Source: Guadua angustifolia (Eukaryota; Streptophyta; Magnoliopsida; Poales; Poaceae). From it: a DNA stretch of 64,000 nt. This document shows, one piece after another, positions 54,784-64,000 of the stretch. Position 1 is the first letter of the stretch. Every line of letters begins with the position of its first letter. Where the stretch lies: NCBI GenBank assembly GCA_036346375.1, contig CM070508.1:24062852-24126851 (forward strand). The letters are read 5' to 3'. A program made the translations under genes and the position numbers. The notes under the pieces were generated by a model that was not told where the DNA came from, made no database searches, and worked only from the letters and a program-made list of their open reading frames with translations.

Positions 54784-56919
54784 CTCCCGCCTTAAAGGAA
54801 TTCGACTCAATTGAAGAATGCCAACTATGCAAAATCAAAAGCACAAGGGTCTTAAACTTCTTTACCAACTCACAACATTCACGCAAAATTCCATGATTTA
54901 CAAACAATAACAAAACCTCAAATCCAACGACTAACAAAAAGATTTGACTTAGCTCAATCAAGCGCAACTTCTCATGCAAGAACTCAGTCAAAATCAATCA
55001 ATAGGTCAAAATCCCAAGGGACTACTGCCCAAAGTAAATGCTCACCACAGAACATTACACACCAAATGAACCATGTACATCATCTTAAACCCAAAGCATT
55101 AAAATCTACTTAAGAGAGGATCTTGGCAGAGCCCAATCATCACTCACTTTCTCTTCCAAAGCCAAATCGCCAAGGAAAACCCGATTCTTTAACATCACAT
55201 AAACCACTTTTAACATTCCCAAAACAATGCAATGAAATTCGCACCAGGGAGAACTCAATTTAAAAGAGAATCCCACAGAATCACTTACAAAACATTCATC
55301 AGATTCACATGGTGAAATACGTGCCAACACATCACCAACCATGGAAACAATCCATGAAGACCTTCTCATTTATGCAATGTAATGCAATGCAATGCATCAT
55401 GACTCTTTACTTAGCACACACCGGTATTGCCGAGCACCACCCGTCGGTGCGTGCCCTCAAACCCAACCATCCCGTGGAAGGGGCCTGCCGAAACAGGACT
55501 TGCCCGCTACCCAGTAGCGGGTCCTACACTTAACACCGCTCCCATCCACGCCGAAGGATGGGACTCTGAGTAGGATTTCTGAGCACTCCGGATTAGTCAT
55601 ATATTCCATATGACTTTCTCACCGACCTGGCTCGATGCACTTTTTCATGAATGCACTTATGCAAATGCCATTCCCAACATTCTTATGCATAATATCCACA
55701 TTTATATCTTTATGAGCACAATTAACTTCTATACTCTTATAAATACCATACTGCAAACTATGGCAACAAACAAGCCCTTCTCCCAGATAGACATTTATCA
55801 AAGACAAAACCCATCATCATACATTCATTCCATATATATTCATTCTCTAATTTAGCATCGATTAAATCATTTTGTCAATCCACCATTCAACCGACTCATA
55901 AGCAACATAAGTCAACAACTCTCATGCCTTGGCACTAATATACTCGGTACTTTACATCAACACCTTACTAAAATAAAGTCATCCATAGAAGATTCTAGAC
56001 CCTCTCAATCTTGATCAATACTAGACTTACTAGGAACACAAATTTTGAACCTCCAAACAATTTTCATGACTCACCACCATTGTAATAACTTTAATCAACT
56101 TTTTCACTTTAAAATCACCTACCATTCCAATTAGTCATTCTATACCATACAATAAATTTGATTGTCTTTAAATAACCAAATGATCAACCAAATCCTTCTC
56201 GATAAAACCTTAACACCGAAGATCCGCACAATTTAAGTTTTGCACCAAGAAAACTTCAATAAGTTCCTTAAATGGAGAGAACAACAACGACAATAGTTTT
56301 CTCCACAAGACAACCCACAATAACCACAAAAACCAAAGAATTCAACGAAACCGAACACAACAATAAAAGCAATCCAAATGGGTTCATCACTAAGCTTTTC
56401 TCTTTAAATCCAAACATCGAAGGCAAAAGAAACCAACCTTCTCCACTCACTCCCTAAACTATGCCACAACAAACAACGACCCTCACCTCGAGAGGTCCCC
56501 ATGCTTCCGGTGGTGGCCCGACCCAGCCACAACCACCAACACAGCCACATCCACGGTCACACCAACCACCAAGGCCTTTAACAAGGTCAAAAGCACGAAG
56601 GCGAAAGCATAATGATTCAAACAATCCTTTTTATAATGAAAGCAACAGGCACAATAATTTAATATTCAATCATCAAAGCTTAAATGCAACATTTAAGCGT
56701 AATGCAATAATACCCATCCTTCCTATCAGGCACTGAGTGTGTCAAGTTTTAAATTAATGAACCACGCTATTCCAGATTTTAAGGTTCTTGCCCTGAGGAC
56801 AAATTTTAAAAGTAGATACCTATACCATGTTTCTAACTCCACACAGCAACTTTTAGTTTACTCTAGAGTAAATTACTAATTTCTCATACCACGGACCTAA
56901 AGCCCGCTCTGATACCAAC
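54784..56919 (-). other. Internal region of element C, non-coding
   Basis: It opens next to the 3' LTR with a purine tract on the - strand (AAGGCGGGAG) and closes with the primer site. The segment about 55330-55680 is a diverged, collinear relative of the LTR segment 58130-58420: GCATCATG, AGCACACACCGGTATTGCCG, CACCCGTCGGTG, CCGTGGAAGGGGCC, and CATGAATGCACTTATGCAAA. A 91-codon + frame (56461-56736), Pro/Gln-rich with PLTRSKARRR, is antisense to the element and unsupported. I see no other gene. Confidence 0.75.
56906..56917 (-). other. Primer binding site of element C (tRNA-iMet)
   Basis: TGGTATCAGAGC on the - strand, 2 nt from the 5' LTR. Confidence 0.9.
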
Positions 56920-59900
56920 TGTAACACCCCGGCGCCAAACGCACCGCAAATGCCACCAAAAGACCCTAAATGATACTTATAACACTCCGGAACAATACTG
57001 GTCCAGAGGTTCCCCAGGAAAAAAAAACCCAAGAAATAAAACTCGACAAAGAAGCTCGCTTAAACTAAGAACTCAACGAACGAGTCAATAGACCTACTAC
57101 CTTAATAAAAGATTGAACTCCACCTTGAAACTCTCAAATCCAATTTAAAACTAAGTCACCGAATTTTTAGAAAAATTCGGCATGACCTCCCTAGAAAGGA
57201 GGACATCCACTCAGCAGACAAATAAACAGTTGCAGTTAATATAGCAAACACACATAACCAGGAGGAAATATTCTAGCAGATCCTTAGATAACCAATCACA
57301 CATCCAACCGGCAATTAGTAACTTACACCACCACGAACAACACATTACAATTGACTTAAATACATCCGAGCTTTATGAATTAATTAAATGAGATGGTGGT
57401 GACCAAGTCGTGCACATGCTACTACTCCCATCCATGCATGCGGTTTGATGTACTGCAATAAAGACAAACAACAAGCATGAGTCGATGACTCGTAAGTACA
57501 TCAACGAATAAATTCATAATCAATCACATTTCCTACTTAAAAGCATAACAACCATTCTTAAATAAGTACAGCAAGCAGTTAAAATAGAAGTATCACAACT
57601 AATACTCCAAAACCAACCCCATGCTCGTCTTTGATGGAGTTCACAACTCCATAACAATGAAGCATAACATATAACCTGAAAACATAAATCATATCTTGCA
57701 ACCGGACATGAAAATACAGAATATGCACAACCCATACAGTCATATAAAAATACGAATATGCATAATCCATCACACAGACATGAGAATACAGAATCTGAAT
57801 AATCCATCACACAAACATGGAAATACATAATATACATCATACATCACACAAACATGGGAACATAGAATCCGAATAATCAATCACATTTCTACAATCATGT
57901 AATGCATTATGCCTGCTCACCTGTTTCAATTCATTACTAAACTCCGACACATATCTCTTTAATCTTTTTGGATGAGGCCACGACTTGATCCAACTCGACA
58001 CCTTTCCATTTAGCTCAAAATCATCGTATAATGCAATGCAGATGCAAATATGCCACACAAAGGAAGAGTCTCATATCCATACATCATAATCAACTCATAC
58101 AACATGATCCATCATTGACAATGCAATGCAGATTGCACAATTTCCATGCATATGATGCATCATGCATGCTCATCTCCTCTTTTAGCACATACCGGTAAGG
58201 CCGAGTGTACACCCGTCGGTGTGCACCCTCTCATTCCCCTTCCACCCCGTGGTGGAGGGCGCCTACTCTTACTGACTCGCTCCCGTACACCCACGTATAC
58301 GAGACTACGAGGTAGGACTTTTGTACTCACTACATGTGAGCACAGAGGCCCGCATCAGAATGGGTCGCCTCTTCCATCATGAATGCACAAATGCAAATGA
58401 CATAACAAATTTGCGAACTACATTCATTTCTCACATCCAGAAATTTCCATTCACATCCTCAACACTCATAATCACATTCTCAACACTCCTAATCACATCC
58501 TCGACGCCCATAATCATACTCACATCACCAATTCTCGGGTAATTACTAATTCCATCAATCTTGATCATAAATCAAATCATTTTCGCAATCCAATCCCATA
58601 CTTTCAGTATTCTCACTAGCCTACCAACTAGAGAACCGGAATATGAAAGTAAAATTTAGCAAGATATCATCACGTCATCTAGACGAAATTCATTAAACAT
58701 CGCACATAACAATCAATCCAGGGATGCAGCATAGTTTCATGGTGGCAAGGCATATAAAGTTCATCAAACAAATCATAACACGTTCAAACAACGATGCACT
58801 TGTATCAGATTAATTACCATTTTCATCAAAAGGCAATTACCTTACTAGACGTGCTTATAAACACGAATGAAATTCATAGCGTAAGCATATACATAACGCA
58901 AGCAATCAACTAGATACCGTATAAGAGATATACGGGTTACACTTGCAATTTAATTACTCACTTTCCATTTGCTAACTTTCAGCCACCCTCCTTATTTCCA
59001 TACATGATCATTCGTACTAGTCTAATCAACCTCATGTATAAACCAGGGCAATGTATCGCCTAAATTAGTAGCACAAAGAAATATCGCAAATATACTAACT
59101 CTAGAAATAACTTAATCACTTAAACCTTAATAATAGGAGAACACACTAACAACTCTCTCTCAATTTGGGATGTTATGCACAACCATTAACAAATTAAGCT
59201 AATATATAATGGTATTTTTCATAATCAAATGGCAGTAAGAAATTCTTAACTTACACATTTGAATTGAGCCATACAAAAGCAAATAAGGATCGAGTGACAA
59301 CATAATATTCACAACCATTACCAGGGTAAGAATGATATTACAGAAGCTCATACGCAAATAAAACTGGCTTTAGACTCAAATATAACCTCTTTTCTCCATG
59401 CCTATAGAAATGAGTATTGATTTCCATTTATGACCAAAGCATGAACATGTCTAGTGTCGTTGTAAATAATATAGGAGAAACTAACACTAAGAATTCAATG
59501 CTCCAGTCAACCCTTTAAATTGTCAGTTAATGATCCTCGTAGTAGCTATGCATGGAAAAACATGCATCTTAAATAGACAACCAAATAAATACCCGATAAA
59601 ACAAGCACCCATATACATATGTGCATCCCAAATGGACGCAAAGGAAAATTTAGACATAATCATCACAACCTTCAGTAAAATAACCTAGCCCATGATCTAA
59701 CCCTCGAGCGGCTCACAATCCAACGCGCCACAAGAGGAGTAAGTTGATGATAAACACGAGTAAAGGAGTTATCCCAAAGAGATACCACAGTTGTAGTAGA
59801 CTAACCATGGATGACAATTTGCCTTCATACTTGTGTAGCTTGGTTTGAGGAATTAAACTTTGGGGCATTTCAACAAACACGCATACACAATAAACCAAAC

Positions 59901-60595
59901 CCCCAATTTACATATACTGTGTACTCACCTCAAGAAGGCAAGAGGAGCACTTGCCGAGGGAGGGAAGCTCACGGAGAGAGGCCAAGGACGGCCGAGTGGC
60001 CGGAGGTTGGCCGAGCAGGCACTCGGAGGAGCTACTGCCAGGAGAGGAAGACCGACCAGCCGCCGCTTGTCTTGAACGTTCTTCTTGCATCCGTTGCTTT
60101 CTTTGCAGATCTCGCCGCTTTCTTCGCTGCTTGAAGTCTTTGCCAAAGATGGGGAGAAGAGAAGGAGCCGGCCAGGAGGGAGGCGACGACAATGAGGGGC
60201 CAGGCAACGCCGCCGGCAGGGGAACCAGGGGGAAGCCAGAGACGCTTGCCATGGAAGCTCGGTCAGGGCAGGAGATCGGCAGGCCCTGGGCAAGCCGCGA
60301 GAGATGCAGATCTTTGGGCAAGACACGGCAGGAGCTGGAGCACTCGGGAGAATGGGGAAAGAAATAATCGGCAAGACTTGGACAAGCAATTGCAGCCACA
60401 CAAAGCCAGGAGAAAGAGATATTAGGTGGAGGAGTAGGTGGAGAGGGGGAAATTCCCAAAAGACCCCTCCCCAAACCCAGAACTTTAACCGTAACCCGCC
60501 CAGATGGACCAACCACCTCTGAGAATATCTGCCAGACAGTCAAAACACTCCCGGTGGAAGGCCCAAAGATCTGGGGCGAGGTTTCGAGTATTACA
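56920..60595 (-). repeat. 5' LTR of element C
   Basis: 3676 bp, TGTAACACCCCGG to GAGTATTACA, followed by GATAT. It differs from 51095-54783 mainly by short indels in GC-rich words. Around 60105-60135 the TATA-like stretch of the partner is replaced. Confidence 0.92.
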
Positions 60596-60600
60596 GATAT

Positions 60601-61010
60601 ATTCCTGTCGTCAAATGGTTGGGCGACAGAGGTCTGTCTCTCTTTTATTTAGCGACAGAGAGGCTATATTAGCGCTGACTCGGCTTTTTCTGTGTTCTGT
60701 GCTACTGTCGCCCAACCATACGACGACAGAAGCATAGTTTTGCAATTTTTTAGATCAGGATATATTTTTGCGATTTGAATAAAAAAATGTATTATTTAAA
60801 AAATTTCGCTATTGTGCGACAATAATTGGCAAGAGGTTATTATTTTCATAATTTTTTCTAGGGTATTATTTAGAAAAAAATCCTAAGTAATAAAATCGAA
60901 AGCTCTCTGACGAAGGAGGAGCAAGGTAATTTTGTTTACTGTATTAGCCCCATCGCTATATATATATTTTTGAATCTGGCTCTCATGGTGACTAATTTTC
61001 GATTCTAGCC
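60601..61010. other. Hairpin-rich non-coding sequence right of element C
   Basis: The inverted repeat 60606-60630 / 60705-60729 contains CTGTCGCCCAACCAT and its complement, about 22 of 24 pairs, with a loop of about 75 nt. GACAG/CTGTC words recur between the arms. With 51053-51082 they form one cluster once element C is removed. No coding signal. Confidence 0.6.
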
Positions 61011-62886
61011 CCTTGCGGAGAAATTCAGTGGCTGAGAAGCGCTGGAAATTTTTTTCCATAGCCAAAGTTTTCCGGTGGTCGGGAAGAGCTCGAAATTTAT
61101 TTTTTTGCAGGAGAAATTTTTCAGCGGATCCACTGAGCTGGAAATTTTTTTTTCATGGCTGAAATTTTCCAGCGGTCGGGAAGAGTTGGATTTTTTTTTT
61201 TTTTTTGCAGGAGAAATTTTCCGGCGGATCTGTAGATCTGGAATTTTTTTCTCAATTTTTTCCGGTGTCCTTTTCCCACGCAAAGGTATTTATCCAGCAC
61301 CTACTGAGCGCTGGAATTTTTTTCATTCCATGCCGGCCGCTGATAATTTTTTACAGTACTGGCTTCCTGATTCAGACTTTTTTTTTTTGGGCAGTGAAAA
61401 TTCTACAGGCGAAGAACATAGCATAATCTCTCTCACCGAGATCCCGCGGGAATGAAGATTCCAGCGCCCGGCCGCCTGGAATCGGTTAATTAACTAATTA
61501 ATTAGTCATGCAAGCAAACAACGATCGGCCAATATTAATTTGATTTTTTTTGCTATACTGGCTGCCTAGGTCTATTTTTTCGTATATAGCCCTTGTCGTG
61601 ATGAAGTTTTGAAAATAGCTCTGTCAATTCGTGAAGAATTTTGTACTGTACTGGCTGCATTTCTCTATTTTTTTCGTATGTTGCCCTCATCACGATAAAT
61701 TTTTGAAAATAACCCTATCCACATGAATTTGACGTGCTAGAAAGCCGACGCCACGTGGCGTGTGCATGCTAGGTGGCCTGCCCTGTCGGTAACCAAAAGA
61801 TTTTCTGTACTGGCCTCTATTGGATGTTATTTCAGAAAATAGCTCCCTGACGCTCAAATTTTTAATTCCTTTTTAAAAATCTTTCGGCTAGTATAGAAAG
61901 TCTTTCGGTTGCCGGTGGGGCCAGGCCACCCTAGCATCCGCACTCCGCGTGGTGTCAGCTTTCCAGCGTGATAAATTCGTGTGGACAAGGCTATTTACGA
62001 AAATTCATTGTGACGAGGGCCACATACGGAAAAGATAGAGCGAGGCTGCGGGTATATTACAAAATTCTTCACAAATTGATAGGGTCATTTTCGAAATTTC
62101 ATCGTGATGAGGGCCATACACGAAAAAATAGAGCCAGCCGACCGGTATAGGGAAAAAAATCGAATTAATATCGGCCGATCATCATTTGCATATATGACTA
62201 ATTAAATAGTTAGGGTGTGTTTGGTAGAGCTTCAGCTTCATCAGATCTATTGATTTAGTAGAGCTGGGTATTTCTAACTCCACTAGATCCGTGGAACTGG
62301 AGTGGTGAGTACATTAAAAATATTTAGATAGATTATCTTGTTTACATTTTAGACCAAAAATATAAACTTAATTCACTCTATTTTAGCCTACAAGTTTCAG
62401 ATCTCAGATAAAACTAGAATCTAAAACTCTACCAAGCATGCCCTTAATTAACCAATTCTAGGCGATCGGGCGTTGGAATCTTCATTCCCCCGGAATATCG
62501 ACACGATAAATTATACCGCGTTCTTCATTTGTAGAATTTTTACTTCGTAGGACTACTTCCGGCGAGCACCATATTGCAAAAAAAAAATCTGAGTTAGGAG
62601 GCCAGTACAGTAAAAAATTATTAGTGGCCAGTATCGAACGAAAAAAATTCCAGCACTCGGCTGGCGCTGGATAACTACCAGCACGTGGGAAAAGGACCCT
62701 AGGAAAAAATGAAGAAAAAATTCCAGCTCTGCTGATCCGCCCGAAAATTTCTCCCGTGAAAAAAATTCCAGTTCCTAACCGCTGGAAAATTTCAAACACA
62801 AAAAAAAAATTCCAGCTCTACAAATCTACTGAAAAAAAATTTAAAATATTTTCGTTGCTTCTCGACCGTTAGATTTCTCCGCAACA
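61011..62886. repeat. Long inverted repeat (foldback-like), about 0.8 kb arms
   Basis: The left arm 61011-61815 and right arm 61884-62886 are reverse complements with moderate divergence. The spacer is about 68 bp. Matching landmarks: CCTTGCGGAGAAATT with ATTTCTCCGCAA; GGAATGAAGATTCCAGCGC with GTTGGAATCTTCATTCC; CGATCGGCCAATATTAATT with AATTAATATCGGCCGATC; and ACGCCACGTGGCGT with CCGCGTGGTGTC near the centre. Arms contain smaller repeats: about 50 bp units with GCAGGAGAAATTTT..CGG (61030-61260), and two 93 bp units starting TACTGGCTGC (61553, 61645). The right arm holds a MITE (62213-62443). No transposase seen. Confidence 0.85.
62213..62443. mobile_element. Tourist-like MITE (PIF/Harbinger type)
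   Basis: 231 bp with terminal inverted repeats GGGTGTGTTTGGTAGAG and GGGCATGCTTGGTAGAG (complement). TTA target duplications are at 62210-62212 and 62444-62446. The opposite arm of the long inverted repeat shows the empty site (TTAGTTAATTAACC), proving the insertion. Non-coding. Confidence 0.88.
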
Positions 62887-63004
62887 CAGTAAAAAATTCC
62901 CGGACGGAGTTGTACTTCGTGGGTCTTGCACTGCAGGGGACGTGGAACTATTCTACTAGCTCTGCTTGTGGTGTGGCCAGTGGGTCAGTGGGAGAGGCCA
63001 TGAG
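62887..63004. other. Short unique spacer
   Basis: No gene or repeat recognised. Confidence 0.5.
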
Positions 63005-63334
63005 CAGGGTTTTAAAAACTGACAAAAACTATGGTTTTCAACTTTATCGTTGTGATTCAAAGTTTAAAACCGTTTGATAAATCGATATAATTAAAAAATA
63101 AAAAAATATACGGTGAAAACCGCTCGAAAACCGTTTTTAAGGAACATTAAATTGATCAGTTGGTTTTCGGTGAAAATTGAGAGGTTTTTCGCAAAAAATT
63201 GAATGATTTTAGATTTTTTTAATTTTTTTCCAAAATTTTCGATTTCATAACCCTTCAGTTTCTGACATTTTTTGAGTAGTTTTTGCGGTTTTTAAAATTC
63301 GAACAGTTTTTTAAAAATGGTTTTTAAAACCTTG
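63005..63334. mobile_element. hAT-like MITE
   Basis: Terminal inverted repeats CAGGGTTTTAAAAAC and CAAGGTTTTAAAAAC (complement of the right end). Possible 8 bp duplication GCCATGAG / GTCGTGAG, 6 of 8 equal. 330 bp, AT-rich, with many AAAACCG / CGGTTTT words inside. Non-coding. Confidence 0.6.
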
Positions 63335-63426
63335 GTCGTGAGGAGCTCTCAGTGCCGTAGAACAAAATGGCAAGTCACCACTGGAAAAAAAGTAGTGCGA
63401 ACGTATCTTTGATTCATGGATCAGAC

Positions 63427-63963
63427 TAGGGGTGGGCATTTTTAAACCAAAACCGAATTATCGAATCGAACCAAACCGATTATTTTGGTTTATTCAGTTT
63501 TTGGTTTTCAGTTTGGTTTTTATTTTGATATAATTCGGTTTTCAGTTCGGTTTTTCGCTTTCAAAAACCGAAATAACCGAATAACATAATAGCCCATATA
63601 TAATACCACTTTTATAATATTCTTCCTAAAACCACTAAACAATTCTCATGTTATAATACATTTATGCATATGTTTAGTATATTTATATGTTCTACTATGC
63701 TTATATTGTAATGACATATGAATATTGTGTGGGTTTATTCATACTCTGTGTTACAATATGAAAAGGACTAAATCTAATCTACCAGTGTTATTCATATTTC
63801 GGTAACCGGAAAACCGAAGTAACCGAACCGAAATATTTGGTTAATTCGGTTCGGTTTTTTATTTTTGTTCGAGAAATTCGGTTCTCAGTTTTCAAAAACC
63901 GAATTATTTTAAAATCAAAAAAACCGAACCGATTAAACCGAAAAAACCGAATGCCCACCCCTA
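63427..63963. mobile_element. hAT-like MITE with ACCGAA-rich interior
   Basis: 537 bp. The ends TAGGGGTGGGCAT and ATGCCCACCCCTA are perfect inverted repeats, extended by CGGTTT/AAACCG-rich sequence. Flanks GATCAGAC (63419-63426) and GATTGGAC (63964-63971) agree in 6 of 8 bases, fitting an old 8 bp duplication. No transposase. Confidence 0.75.
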
Positions 63964-64000
63964 GATTGGACTTTGGGAATTTGCCGTCCGATAATCCAAG

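Larger units (their letters stand above)
51095..60595 (-). mobile_element. Element C: LARD-like non-autonomous LTR retrotransposon
   Basis: The target duplication GATAT is perfect at 51090-51094 and 60596-60600. LTRs of 3689 bp (51095-54783) and 3676 bp (56920-60595) start TGTAACACCCCGG and end GAGTATTACA. The primer site is 56906-56917, so the sense strand is -. The internal region is only 2136 bp and has no gag, protease, RT or integrase motif. Very long LTRs with a short non-coding interior fit the LARD class of grass genomes. It would need proteins from another element, perhaps a Tekay-type one (inference). Confidence 0.9.

Noticed and set aside
56461..56736. Pro-rich + frame with PLTRSKARRR, retroelement-like at first sight
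   Set aside because: It is antisense to element C, short, and the rest of the frame is Asn-rich low complexity. No homologous frame elsewhere in the window.
63370..63400. CACTGGAAAAA...GTAGTG, possible CACTA ends
   Set aside because: Too short, no 3 bp duplication or subterminal repeats, and inside an unremarkable 90 bp spacer.
1..64000. Search for CRISPR arrays, bacterial operons, riboswitches, tRNA or rRNA genes
   Set aside because: The window is eukaryotic repeat DNA. The only tRNA-related sequences are primer binding sites, and the spaced repeats belong to LTRs or tandem arrays.

Overview
The window is plant nuclear DNA, most likely from a grass (Poaceae). It consists of nested LTR retrotransposons: CRM-, Tekay/Del- and Tat-type Ty3/gypsy elements with 0.9-3.8 kb LTRs, tRNA-iMet primer sites, and Tourist- and hAT-like MITEs. 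I see no host protein gene, rRNA or tRNA gene. Nearly all coding sequence is decayed gag/pol. The setting looks like methylated, possibly pericentromeric, heterochromatin (inference).

Layout. (1) 1-2669: 3' part of a CRM-type element on the + strand, with most of pol deleted. (2) 2670-2828 and 47623-50214: a Tat-lineage 'host' element on the - strand. Its gag frame rejoins exactly across the large insertion next to it. It lies in turn in a + strand LTR remnant (50215-50540). (3) 2829-47622: Tekay/Del-type element A (- strand, target duplication AGCTC). Its left LTR holds a solo LTR (4851-5529) and a 14.8 kb Tat element (5560-20373, duplication AGCCG). Its right LTR holds Tekay-type element B (27803-43967, duplication ATACA). 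B's gag is split by an opposite-strand solo LTR (35227-38300, duplication TTGTG). The deepest chain is remnant LTR > host Tat > A > B > solo LTR, five layers. (4) 51095-60595: element C (- strand, duplication GATAT), with 3.7 kb LTRs and only 2.1 kb of internal sequence without gag-pol, so a LARD-like non-autonomous element. (5) 60601-64000: hairpin-forming sequence, a 1.9 kb long inverted repeat (61011-62886) interrupted by a Tourist-like MITE, then two hAT-like MITEs.

How the parts work together. A and B are relatives that carry, in sense order, a tRNA-iMet primer site, an extra ORF ('ORF0') before gag, gag with a CCHC knuckle, protease, RT, RNase H, and integrase ending in a chromodomain. 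B keeps open frames for RT-RNase H and the integrase core but has a frameshift at the protease active site, stops in the integrase zinc-finger region and a split gag. The Tat element at 5560-20373 also carries, on the opposite strand, a decayed gene with a PF04195-like ('putative gypsy type transposon') domain behind its own TATA box. The large Tekay-type LTRs share a promoter-like layout: ACGTGG and MSA-like (YCYAACGGYYA) motifs, then a TGACGTCA cluster, then an AT-rich TATA-like block and a very conserved 60-70 bp stretch.

Most boundaries were confirmed by TG...CA ends plus matching target duplications. Family names come from protein motifs and remembered family features; no search was run.
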